NCBI GenBank assembly: GCA_049609325.1
Contig: JBMYYK010000039.1
Coordinates: 1 to 17,874, forward strand
Length of the DNA stretch: 17,874 nucleotides
Origin: GCA-2733415 sp049609325
Lineage (GTDB): Bacteria > Bacteroidota > Bacteroidia > Flavobacteriales > Flavobacteriaceae
Reading direction: 5' to 3'
Positions 1 through 7,209 of this stretch are shown here, one piece after another (positions within the stretch are counted from its first letter, which is position 1; the number at the start of each line of letters is the position of its first letter). Made by a program: the position numbers and the translations under genes. The notes beneath the pieces were generated by a model, which saw nothing but the letters and a program-made list of their open reading frames with translations, had not been told where the DNA came from and searched no databases.

Positions 1-56
1 CTGCACGATGTGAAGATTAATAAACCAAATATTATGTAAACAACTATTTTACGCAT
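1..56 (-). CDS. N-terminus of a putative lipoprotein (partial, runs off the left edge)
   Basis: Reading leftwards from an ATG at 56-54 there are 18 open codons before the window ends. They encode MRKIVVYIIFGLLIFTSC: a basic N-terminus, a hydrophobic core and a Cys in a lipobox-like FTSC context, so a lipoprotein signal peptide is the best reading. The start lies one base beyond the stop of the polyferredoxin gene (60-58), so the two are probably co-transcribed and translationally coupled. The body of the protein is outside the window and its function cannot be named. ApbE-type flavin transferases are lipoproteins that often accompany NosR-like proteins, but nothing visible here proves that. 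Confidence 0.6.
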   Translation of the reverse strand, partial: MRKIVVYIIFGLLIFTSC

Positions 57-57
57 C

Positions 58-1638
58 TTATTTTTTATTGAGTAATTGCATCAAATCTACGTCATTTCCT
101 AAAAGGATTTCTGTAGGGTTAATTCTGCCATCTTCAGAGCCATTTTCTAATTTTAGTACACCACGCGGACAAACTGCAGCACAAACACCACACCCCACAC
201 AACTGGCACGAACAATATTTTCTCCTTTTTGTGCATAAGCTCTAACATCTATACCTTGCTCGCAATAGGTAGAGCAATTACCGCATGAAATGCATTGTCC
301 GCCATTTGTAGTAATCCTAAAACGCGATTTAAAACGTTGAATTAATCCCATATATGCGGCTAGCGGACAACCAAATCTGCACCAAACTCGGTTTCCAAAA
401 ATAGGATAAAAACCTGTACCTATAACACCTGCAAATATAGAGCCTATTAAAAAACTGTATGCGTCTTGCACAGTAGATGTCTTAATGCCTACGATGTGAT
501 TGTTATCTGTAAAAAACGAATACAAAGTCATTAAAGTCATGCCTAAAACAAATACCAATACGCTGTGTATCATCCAGCGTTCCAATTTCCAAGCATTGAG
601 TGATTTGTTAGATAGTTGTCTGTAAGGATCACCTAAAGTCTCAGCCAATCCACCACAACCACATACCCAGGAACAATACCATCGTTTGCCAAAAAAATAG
701 ACAAGTATTGGCACTGCAATTAATGTAAGTGCAATACCCCAAACTAAGATGAATATACCAATACCACCACTGTTTATAAGGTCGTTTAAGTTCCATTTGA
801 AAAAGAAATCATAGTCAAGAGGAAAGATATTTTTAAAATCATACCATGGCATTTGAAAACGCACCATGATTTCAGGAATTAAAAAGGCAAATACAATTTG
901 AAAGAACAGTACAGATGTAGTTCGTAATATCTGGTAGTTGTTATGACGGTATTTGATATACATGCGGATTGCCATAACAACCATAACTACACAGTATAAA
1001 AACCCATATAAAAACCATTGGCTAGCTAAATTGCCGTTTAAAGCTAAACTTATAGGATCTACAATGTACGTCCAGTTTACAATATAATCTGGTGTAAAGT
1101 AGAGTATAATATAAAATGCAGTAAGAAACACAAATGCCAACCAACCTATCCAACCTCTGTTGGTGGCTGAACTTGAATAAATAGAGTTGTTTTTTATGCC
1201 CTTAGGCCCAAGTGTGACTATTGAAGGTATGATATAAAGTAGTGCGCCAAATATACCAAGTCCAAATGTTAACCACCAGAATACCCCTTTATGTTCTTTA
1301 ATGAGGCCTTTGCCTGAAACTTTTGAAATTTCATAAGTTAACACATGAGGTTTATACCATATTTTTTTGCCATACTCTTTGTGTTGTACATGAGTTGTGT
1401 TGGCAATTTTTAAAGCCGTTCTTATTTCAGAGGAATACGAGAATGGATTAGTAAACTCTTGGTCTACAATTCGAGTTTGTATTTCAGAAATGAAAACATT
1501 ACTTGTGATATTTTTATCTGATATAAACTGATTGAATTGTTTTGTAGTTAGTTCATATTTTCCTAAAACTATTAGACTAATAAAAATTGTTAACCCAGTA
1601 AGAAATATCCCAAGTCCGGTGTTTTGAATATATTTCAT
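58..1638 (-). CDS. Membrane-bound polyferredoxin, NosR/NapH-like 4Fe-4S protein
   Basis: A 526-residue integral membrane iron-sulfur protein. About eight hydrophobic segments are visible (roughly residues 8-25, 118-140, 161-183, 205-225, 238-258, 290-315, 355-375 and 390-412). A hydrophilic stretch at about 26-115 is probably exposed outside the inner membrane. Two CxxxC membrane motifs, C322/C326 (YCSWVCGCGG) and C420/C424 (CRFGCP), are typical of the NapH/NosR/CcoG group. The C-terminal domain carries two 4Fe-4S ferredoxin motifs, C449-C452-C455-C459 and C480-C483-C486-C490. The first motif ends in Cys-Glu and the second in the usual Cys-Pro. No NosR-type FMN domain was recognised. The likely role is moving electrons across or along the cytoplasmic membrane, with the adjacent FAD oxidoreductase (5 bp upstream) as a plausible cytoplasmic partner. 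The electron donor and acceptor are unknown. Confidence 0.85.
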   Translation of the reverse strand: MKYIQNTGLGIFLTGLTIFISLIVLGKYELTTKQFNQFISDKNITSNVFISEIQTRIVDQEFTNPFSYSSEIRTALKIANTTHVQHKEYGKKIWYKPHVLTYEISKVSGKGLIKEHKGVFWWLTFGLGIFGALLYIIPSIVTLGPKGIKNNSIYSSSATNRGWIGWLAFVFLTAFYIILYFTPDYIVNWTYIVDPISLALNGNLASQWFLYGFLYCVVMVVMAIRMYIKYRHNNYQILRTTSVLFFQIVFAFLIPEIMVRFQMPWYDFKNIFPLDYDFFFKWNLNDLINSGGIGIFILVWGIALTLIAVPILVYFFGKRWYCSWVCGCGGLAETLGDPYRQLSNKSLNAWKLERWMIHSVLVFVLGMTLMTLYSFFTDNNHIVGIKTSTVQDAYSFLIGSIFAGVIGTGFYPIFGNRVWCRFGCPLAAYMGLIQRFKSRFRITTNGGQCISCGNCSTYCEQGIDVRAYAQKGENIVRASCVGCGVCAAVCPRGVLKLENGSEDGRINPTEILLGNDVDLMQLLNKK

Positions 1639-1643
1639 ACTGT

Positions 1644-2990
1644 TTAAACTTTAGAGAAAATACGTTTCCAACTTTTTAATTTCAATTGAATAGTTGTCTT
1701 GTTTTCTGAATTGAATTTTGCAATAATATCTTTTTCGTGATGTTTGTAAAACTCAGGATCAAAGTTAGCGTCACGAAAATGCTCTAAAACGTGGTTAACT
1801 GTAGCTTTTTGTGTAAGCATTTTATCAAAAAACTCATGTCTCATACGAATACCAAATGTGTTAATACCTAAAAACTTATGCGTGTGCTTGTCATAATTTA
1901 TATGAATACATTTATCGCCATCAGGATGTTCCCAATAAAAGCGAGTTTCATGTGTTTGAGGTAATGCCGTAATTTGTCCGTAAGTTTGGTATTCAATATT
2001 AAAAAATTTGGCGGAGTTGAACCAATGGCCAGGAGCATAGGCAGTTTTATTGCCACAAATAGTCTGCGCCAAAGTTTCACCCATCATTCGCCCGGTATAC
2101 CAAACGGCTTCAATAGGTTTGCGATGTGCTTTAGGTTCTTGCTGCTCTGCACAATCGCCAATGGCATAAATGTTAGGCATATTTGTTTCTAAAAACCGAT
2201 TGACTAATACTCCTTTATTGGTTGTAATGCCACTGTTTTTTAGCATACTAATATTTGGTGATACGCCAGCAGTTAAGCCCACAAAATCACATAAAATTTC
2301 TTCGCCAGTTTCCGCTATGATTACCGATTTCACCTTGCCATCATGATCAGATGTAATTGCTTTTAGGTTAACCCCTAAGCGTAAATCAATAGTGTTGTTA
2401 ATAATTTCACGGTTAATCATTGCCGATTCTTCTTTAGGGAGTACATTGCCCCAAAAACTAGGTTCTCTTACTAAAAAGGTAGTAGGAATATCTCTGCTAT
2501 GTAACATTTCTGCTAATTCAATACCAATTAAACCTCCGCCAACAATAACAGCTCTTTTACAGGTAGAATTATTAGGAGCATAGGTTTCAATGTTTTCTAA
2601 ATCTTGTTTATGATATAACCCAGATACGCCTTTTAAATCTTGCCCAGGCCAACCAAACTTGTTAGGTTTAGACCCTGTTGCTATAACGAGTTTATTGTAT
2701 TGTAAGGTAGATTGATCTTTAAAGATTAGCAGATGCTTTGACGTATCAATTGACGTTACGTAATTGTAAATAAGATTGATCTTGTTTTTTTTCCAAAACC
2801 AATCTTCATAAGGTTTGGTGTGCTCAAATGTCATATGTCCCATGTACATATACATTAAAGCTGTTCTTGAGAAGAAATGTTCAGATTCTCCAGAAATCAC
2901 AGTAATTTTTTTGTTACTGTGTTTTCTGATATGACGCGCACAAGTTATCCCTGAAATTCCATTTCCAATAATTACGATGTGTTCTTCCAT
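1644..2990 (-). CDS. NAD(P)/FAD-dependent pyridine nucleotide-disulfide-type oxidoreductase
   Basis: 448 residues. The FAD-binding Rossmann motif GNGISG is at residues 9-14, a second GGGLIG dinucleotide (NAD(P)) motif at 151-156, and the closing FAD motif NIYAIGDC at 273-280. The layout matches the family that includes rubredoxin/ferredoxin reductases and the N-terminal part of NirB. No paired redox-active CxxxxC disulfide is visible after the first Rossmann motif, so it is probably a reductase passing electrons to an iron-sulfur partner rather than a thiol-disulfide enzyme. The next gene downstream, 5 bp away, encodes a membrane polyferredoxin, which makes an NAD(P)H-to-Fe-S electron route the natural inference. 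It is cytoplasmic, with no signal peptide. Substrate specificity cannot be read from sequence. The start is supported by the Rossmann fold beginning immediately after it. Confidence 0.85.
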   Translation of the reverse strand: MEEHIVIIGNGISGITCARHIRKHSNKKITVISGESEHFFSRTALMYMYMGHMTFEHTKPYEDWFWKKNKINLIYNYVTSIDTSKHLLIFKDQSTLQYNKLVIATGSKPNKFGWPGQDLKGVSGLYHKQDLENIETYAPNNSTCKRAVIVGGGLIGIELAEMLHSRDIPTTFLVREPSFWGNVLPKEESAMINREIINNTIDLRLGVNLKAITSDHDGKVKSVIIAETGEEILCDFVGLTAGVSPNISMLKNSGITTNKGVLVNRFLETNMPNIYAIGDCAEQQEPKAHRKPIEAVWYTGRMMGETLAQTICGNKTAYAPGHWFNSAKFFNIEYQTYGQITALPQTHETRFYWEHPDGDKCIHINYDKHTHKFLGINTFGIRMRHEFFDKMLTQKATVNHVLEHFRDANFDPEFYKHHEKDIIAKFNSENKTTIQLKLKSWKRIFSKV

Positions 2991-3061
2991 TATTTTGAGT
3001 TGTTGTTGGGTGAGTCGTAATAAAAAACGGAACCTTAATTATTTTAGTGGTGCAGTAGGGA

Positions 3062-3307
3062 TTATTTTTTAAAGAACCCTGCTATGAATAGCACTAATGA
3101 CGCACCAATAACTCCAGTAAGCAGGTCGCCAAAAATTCCATCTAATAAGTTTAAGCCTAACAGTTGAAATAGCCAGCCTCCTATTAAACCTCCCACAAGC
3201 CCTAATACAATATTTACAAGAATGCCAAAGCCCCCACCTTTCATAAGTTTTCCAGCTCCCCAACCGGCAAGTCCGCCTATAATTAAAGAATATAATAATC
3301 CGCTCAT
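3062..3307 (-). CDS. GlsB/YeaQ/YmgE family (transglycosylase-associated) small membrane protein
   Basis: 81 residues from the start chosen here. It is a glycine-rich, three-helix membrane protein: SLIIGGLAGWGAGKLMKGGG near the start, then a central glycine-rich helix and a C-terminal hydrophobic helix ending in GFFKK. This matches the GlsB/YeaQ/YmgE family, which is associated with general stress responses and has no established biochemical activity. An in-frame ATG lies 30 bases upstream (3337), but the family normally begins directly before the first helix (MSGLLYSL). The upstream ATG also falls inside the palindrome at 3327-3340, so I place the start at 3307. The gene stands alone between the redox unit and the divergent outer-membrane protein. 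Confidence 0.85.
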   Translation of the reverse strand: MSGLLYSLIIGGLAGWGAGKLMKGGGFGILVNIVLGLVGGLIGGWLFQLLGLNLLDGIFGDLLTGVIGASLVLFIAGFFKK

Positions 3308-3326
3308 AATTAATGTTTTTTTAAGG

Positions 3327-3340
3327 TTAGTGTACACTAA
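3327..3340. promoter_or_regulatory. Perfect 14-bp palindrome, candidate operator upstream of the GlsB-like gene
   Basis: TTAGTGTACACTAA equals its own reverse complement over all 14 bases. It sits 20-33 bases before the chosen GlsB start and overlaps the candidate -7 element on the minus strand (3345-3338). That is where a dimeric repressor would block initiation. No regulator gene is visible nearby, so the binding protein is unknown. Confidence 0.4.
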
Positions 3341-3345
3341 AGATA
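3338..3345 (-). promoter_or_regulatory. Candidate -7 promoter element for the GlsB-like gene
   Basis: On the minus strand this reads TATCTTTA, one base off the Bacteroidetes consensus TAnnTTTG. It lies about 30 bases before the start codon. No convincing TTG element was found at the -33 distance, so the call is tentative. Confidence 0.25.
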
Positions 3346-3480
3346 AGGAAATTAATTTTAAAAATGATGTGTTCGTTTATAGGCGATTATATAGATGCTT
3401 TTGAATTAAAGATTTACATTAGTTGTAATTTGAATTGAATATACACGACCATAGTATATGATTAATTAACTGAAGTTATT

Positions 3481-4710
3481 ATGAAGTATTACATTGTACT
3501 GTTTTTATGTTTTTTACAAGGATTTGGTCAACATAAAATTGATAAAATTCAGTTTGAAGGTTTGAAAAAAAACAGTGAAACGTTTTTAACTCAATTGATA
3601 CAAACTAAACAAGACGCAGTTATAGATACTGTTTTATTACAACAGGATATCAAAAAATTAAAGCGACTTACAGGTATATCTAATGCAACATATAAAATAG
3701 TTGGTGCTACACTAGTATTTGATATCGAAGAAAATCATACTTTAATACCAGCAATTAATATTTGGTCAGTTGATGATACGTTTTCCTATAAATTAGGGTT
3801 GTATGAGTATAATTTTGCTGGCCGAAACATCACTTTAGGAGGCTATTACCAGTATAACGGAGAGAGTTCTTTTGGAGCTAATTTATTTGCACCTTATCTG
3901 TTGTCTAATAAATTAGGTGTAGCTATTAATGCACAGCAATGGAGCAGTAAAGAACCATTTTATTATACTGATATACCAACAGATTATATTTATAAAAACT
4001 CTGGTATTGAGGCTTTTATAACCTATGAACGTAATTTTAAAAATAATTTTAGAGCTGGGTTAAATTATAGTAAAGATACTTATGAATACCAATCGGGTCA
4101 TTTAGACGCTACAATTGCAGAGAGAATAGAGGTTAATAAGTTTATTTTAAAGGCATTGTATGAATACAATACACTTGATTTTAACTATCAATATGTAAAA
4201 GGAGTTAAAAATGTATTTACGTTACAACAACATTTTACAGATAATGATTTTCAATCAGACTTTTTAGCTTGGTGGAATGATATAATGCTATATAAAACAT
4301 TAGGCTCAAAGGGTAATTTTGCAAGTAGGTTACGAGTAGGATTAGCTACCAACACATCTAGTGTTTTTGCTCCATTTGTAGTAGATAATAATGTTAATAT
4401 TCGAGGTGTAGGTAATTTAATAGATAGAGGAACTGGGAGCTTAGTTTTAAATGCTGAATACCGACATACTTTATATGAGAAAAGTTGGTTTGTGCTTCAA
4501 GGAAATACTTTTGTTGATATGGGAACTTGGCGTTCACCTGGGGGGCATTTAAGTGATTTTATAGAATTTGATAAAGGGCAATTATATTCCGGGTTGGGTA
4601 TTAGGTTGATACACAAATATATATTCAATGCAATTTTTAGATTGGATTATGGCTATTCATTTGCTAACCAATCTGGAGGAATTGTTTTTGGAATAGGGCA
4701 ATACTTCTAG
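3481..4710 (+). CDS. BamA/TamA (Omp85)-like outer-membrane barrel protein with one POTRA-like domain
   Basis: 409 residues. A signal peptide (MKYYIVLFLCFLQGFGQ) is followed by one POTRA-like domain at about residues 18-90 (IDKIQFEGLKKNSETFL start, hydrophobic FDIEE strand end). The rest, from about 95 to 409, is alternating polar/aromatic sequence typical of a beta barrel, closing with a terminal Phe. An IRG motif followed by a RGTGS..NAEYR stretch (about residues 305-325) resembles the Omp85 L6 loop region and following strand. Canonical BamA has five POTRAs and TamA three, so this is a short relative; small single-POTRA barrels are common in Bacteroidetes. It probably inserts or moves a protein or lipid at the outer membrane, with the client unknown. 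It lies on the strand opposite to both neighbours, and its TAG stop shares the four bases CTAG with the stop of the convergent glycosyltransferase gene. Confidence 0.75.
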   Translation: MKYYIVLFLCFLQGFGQHKIDKIQFEGLKKNSETFLTQLIQTKQDAVIDTVLLQQDIKKLKRLTGISNATYKIVGATLVFDIEENHTLIPAINIWSVDDTFSYKLGLYEYNFAGRNITLGGYYQYNGESSFGANLFAPYLLSNKLGVAINAQQWSSKEPFYYTDIPTDYIYKNSGIEAFITYERNFKNNFRAGLNYSKDTYEYQSGHLDATIAERIEVNKFILKALYEYNTLDFNYQYVKGVKNVFTLQQHFTDNDFQSDFLAWWNDIMLYKTLGSKGNFASRLRVGLATNTSSVFAPFVVDNNVNIRGVGNLIDRGTGSLVLNAEYRHTLYEKSWFVLQGNTFVDMGTWRSPGGHLSDFIEFDKGQLYSGLGIRLIHKYIFNAIFRLDYGYSFANQSGGIVFGIGQYF

Positions 4711-5414
4711 TTTTTAATGTGTTTTAAATAATAATCATAGAGGTCTTGCGCAGAAGCACCACTCCATTTTTTAAAATAAATGACTAAAAAATGGTATTGC
4801 AGTTTCCAAATACCATTTGATTCATACCGTCTTGCTGAAGTAGTAATCCAGTGCTGAATGACTACAAATTGGTTTTGCTTGTAAAGTTTGTTAATTAAAT
4901 CATTGTCTTCATACACGGTAAATTGCTCGTTAAATCCATTTAATTCTTTAAACAAGTCTTTGCTAATAAACTGACTTTGATCGCCACCTCTACAGGCGCG
5001 CAAGTTGAATTGTGTGAACCACCCCGCAAGTTGTAGCCACCAATGTTTAGAGTCAAACGTCATTTTAAAGCAGCCTGCTTTGTTGCCGTTTTCAATTTCA
5101 TGAAGTATATATTGGTCAAAATGTTTTGGCGGAAAGGTATCGGCATGTAAGAAATAGAGAACATTTCCTGACGAATGCTGAGCGCCAAAATTCATTTGTT
5201 TAGCACGCCCTTTGTCTGAAATAAGAAGTTGTATGGCGTCATGATTTTGAGAAAGAGCTGTTACAATTTCTTGTGTGTTGTCGGAACTTCCACAGTCAAC
5301 TACAATGATTTCAGCAATAGTTGTGGCTGTACTATGTTGTAATAAATGTAGCAGTAATCGTTTAATATTTGCCGCTTCATTTAGAGTTGGGATAATGATA
5401 GATAGCTTATTCAT
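4707..5414 (-). CDS. TIGR04283-type arsenosugar biosynthesis glycosyltransferase (GT-A, family 2)
   Basis: 235 residues, no signal peptide. The GT2 start SIIIPTLNEAANI is at about residues 5-17, VVDCGSSDNT (nucleotide-sugar binding) at about 39-48, an HADT metal-binding DxD-like motif near 91-94, and GGDQSQF then YEDNDL acceptor/catalytic-region motifs at about 143-173. Length and motifs fit the small TIGR04283 glycosyltransferases that recur next to arsM and arsS, and are named for that association. It is the last gene of the locus. Its ATG lies inside the end of the DUF547 gene (8-bp overlap ATGAATAA), so translation is probably coupled. I infer that it transfers an activated arseno-ribose or another sugar to an acceptor such as glycerol or a lipid; donor and acceptor are not shown by sequence. 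Confidence 0.85.
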   Translation of the reverse strand: MNKLSIIIPTLNEAANIKRLLLHLLQHSTATTIAEIIVVDCGSSDNTQEIVTALSQNHDAIQLLISDKGRAKQMNFGAQHSSGNVLYFLHADTFPPKHFDQYILHEIENGNKAGCFKMTFDSKHWWLQLAGWFTQFNLRACRGGDQSQFISKDLFKELNGFNEQFTVYEDNDLINKLYKQNQFVVIQHWITTSARRYESNGIWKLQYHFLVIYFKKWSGASAQDLYDYYLKHIKN

Positions 5415-6123
5415 TTAAATCCCAATTGTATTTTAAGTAAGATTTTTTGGCGTTAGAATAAATCTTAACATCAGAATAGGTGTTCAAGTAGTCAATTAAA
5501 GTTCCTTCGGATTTAAAGTCTTTCGAAAACCATTGAAATATTTTGGATAATTGAATGTGATCTTCAGAAAGTATATTTCTGTTGTCATCATTTATAAACT
5601 GATGTGCTAAAGAGTCTAAATCATCATGTACACTTGCAGCAGTAAACGCTTTATTCAGCAATTGCGGACAAGAAAACGAAGCACAGTTAATTCCGAAATG
5701 TATTCGTGGGTCATTCAATTTGCGTAAGATGTTATGTTCAATGTCATTTAAACTCATATAATCATGACCAATTTTAATGAACTTTGTATCCCATGGTTTT
5801 TTGATATGTTTAATGCTTTTTATGGGATAATTGTCGATAATTAATTTAATGGTAAATGCATTATACGTATTCATCCAATACGCAAGTTGCTCGTTTTTAC
5901 TCCATGTTAGCTTAGGTGGATTATTGCTAAGATGGTTGAGATATGTTGTTAGTTTTTCCTTGTCACTTGCAAAGCCTTTGTAGCTCACGTTACCTGTACT
6001 TGATACGTGCTTTTGAAGTAAGACATTAAAATTGTTGTGATTGAGTTTACTAGAGGTATTGGTATGCTGGCTGTATGCAATACCATTACAAATAAGAACT
6101 AAAAGCGTTAATAAGGTTTTCAT
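5407..6123 (-). CDS. Exported DUF547 domain protein
   Basis: 238 residues from MKTLLTLLVLICNGIAYSQ, a clear signal peptide. The frame is open to an ATG 60 bases upstream, but that extension (MCLVTISSCLRL...) would put 20 residues before the signal peptide, so I use 6123. The mature part carries DUF547 signatures: LAYWMNTYNAFTIKLI at the domain start and INCASFSCPQLL with two cysteines. DUF547 has no established activity; some treat it as peptidase-like, which I do not claim. The gene follows arsM after a strong hairpin and overlaps the glycosyltransferase start by 8 bases. An exported protein inside a largely cytoplasmic pathway suggests a periplasmic or envelope step. Confidence 0.85.
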   Translation of the reverse strand: MKTLLTLLVLICNGIAYSQHTNTSSKLNHNNFNVLLQKHVSSTGNVSYKGFASDKEKLTTYLNHLSNNPPKLTWSKNEQLAYWMNTYNAFTIKLIIDNYPIKSIKHIKKPWDTKFIKIGHDYMSLNDIEHNILRKLNDPRIHFGINCASFSCPQLLNKAFTAASVHDDLDSLAHQFINDDNRNILSEDHIQLSKIFQWFSKDFKSEGTLIDYLNTYSDVKIYSNAKKSYLKYNWDLNE

Positions 6124-6178
6124 GTTAATGCGTAATACTAAGATTGTTAGTCGTAAACAAGAGGAAATAGTTACTAAA

Positions 6179-6210
6179 CACAAAAACCCTGTTGTTACAG
6201 AGCTTTTGTG
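6179..6210 (-). terminator. 14-bp hairpin directly after arsM: terminator or attenuator
   Basis: Read on the transcribed (minus) strand, the arm CACAAAAGCTCTGT, the loop AACA and the arm ACAGGGTTTTTGTG form 14 consecutive pairs, two of them G-U. The second arm includes a run of five U. It begins 9 bases after the arsM stop codon and ends 55 bases before the DUF547 start. This is a good candidate for an intrinsic terminator or partial attenuator that lowers expression of the last two genes. Confidence 0.6.
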
Positions 6211-6219
6211 ATTATGTTA

Positions 6220-7188
6220 TTAGCAGCACCCACCACCGTCATAATGATAGGTAGATTCTGAAAAATAGATGTCGTCACGTCCCAACGCTTTGAGAGCAGC
6301 CGCGGTTTTATCACAAATTGCTAACGGTTGGTTTTTTAATAAAATGTGCCCAGCATTATCATCAAAAAAATCGTCATCACCATAATATATAGCTGCTTTA
6401 CCAGTAAACACACAAGGGCCGTCTTCTGGCATTGGGTCTTTTATGGCAGCGACTTCAATAGATTCAATATAAATCAACTCATCAGTTGGATAATTCTTTG
6501 GGTCTAAAATACGATAAGGTTTTCGAGCTCTAATTTCAATTGTTCCAAATCCAGCATCAGTCAATGCTTTTACGTATTCAGCAATGGGTAAACTACCACT
6601 TAAACATAAGGCTCTCAGGCGCTCGTCATTCCTTAACCTGTCATTCATAGGTTGTTCACAGGTAGGATCACTCATTACTAAACGGCCATGTGGTTTTAAT
6701 ACGCGATACATTTCTGCAATAGCTTTTTTTAAATCGTCAGCTTTAAAAATGTTGAATAAGCAGTTTTGTGCCGCCACATCAATAGAGTTGTCCTCAACTG
6801 GTAGATTCATTGCATCTCCTTTTTTAAGCTCTACAAACGCACTTTTAAACCAGTCGTTTTGTTGTTCGGCAACTTTAAAATTTTGTTTAGAGGCTTCTAG
6901 CATTTCATCAACAACATCGACGCCAATCACTCCGCCTTTTTGACGATTGAAATAGGAGAATTGCAACAATTCCATTCCACCACCAACGCCTACATATAGC
7001 ATTTTAGGGTTGTTAGATAAATCACGGGCATGTACTGTTGAACCACAGCCGTAGTTCATTTCTTGCATGATTTTTGGAATTTTTAATCCTGGTAATTCCC
7101 AAATAGGGTTAGTCGTGCAGCATAAACCCACATCTGGGGTAAGTGCAGCTTCTTTATAAACGTTGTGTGTAGTGTCTAAATAACTCAT
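6220..7188 (-). CDS. arsM: Arsenite S-adenosylmethionine methyltransferase of the arsenosugar type
   Basis: 322 residues, cytoplasmic. The SAM-binding motif VGVGGGMELLQF is at 66-77, GVDVVDEML at 89-97, GDAMNLP at 124-130 and LKPHGRLVMSD at 164-174. The ArsM-type cysteines fit: C143 in the NCLFN motif and C195 in the CLSGSL motif correspond by eye to two of the three arsenite-binding cysteines of characterised ArsM enzymes. C48 (YGCGST) or the C23-C24 pair could supply the third. The protein ends in GGGCC, an extra vicinal Cys pair well suited to bind a trivalent arsenical. The expected reaction is stepwise methylation of As(III) to dimethylarsenite, the substrate of ArsS. The family assignment rests on these motifs plus the neighbouring arsS and TIGR04282/TIGR04283 genes. 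It is followed by a strong hairpin and preceded by the phosphorylase gene 21 bp away. Confidence 0.92.
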   Translation of the reverse strand: MSYLDTTHNVYKEAALTPDVGLCCTTNPIWELPGLKIPKIMQEMNYGCGSTVHARDLSNNPKMLYVGVGGGMELLQFSYFNRQKGGVIGVDVVDEMLEASKQNFKVAEQQNDWFKSAFVELKKGDAMNLPVEDNSIDVAAQNCLFNIFKADDLKKAIAEMYRVLKPHGRLVMSDPTCEQPMNDRLRNDERLRALCLSGSLPIAEYVKALTDAGFGTIEIRARKPYRILDPKNYPTDELIYIESIEVAAIKDPMPEDGPCVFTGKAAIYYGDDDFFDDNAGHILLKNQPLAICDKTAAALKALGRDDIYFSESTYHYDGGGCC

Positions 7189-7209
7189 AAGATGTGGTTT
7201 TGTAATTGT

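Noticed and set aside
3222..3404. Open frame of 60 residues on the plus strand over the GlsB-like gene
   Set aside because: It is proline-rich antisense of a well-recognised family member, has no start context and runs across the palindrome and intergenic region; a shadow frame.
3399..3432. Possible promoter for the outer-membrane barrel gene (TTTTG then GTAATTTG)
   Set aside because: The -7 candidate lacks the TA at the right place and the spacing is 21 bases; too weak to list as a feature.
6124..6183. Upstream in-frame ATG extending the DUF547 protein by 20 residues
   Set aside because: It would bury the signal peptide, and its 5' end overlaps the hairpin at 6179-6210; the start at 6123 is better.
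6584..6943. Open frame of 119 residues antisense to arsM
   Set aside because: The longest shadow frame, but it is fully inside arsM, has a Ser/Phe-rich antisense composition and shows no recognisable motif.
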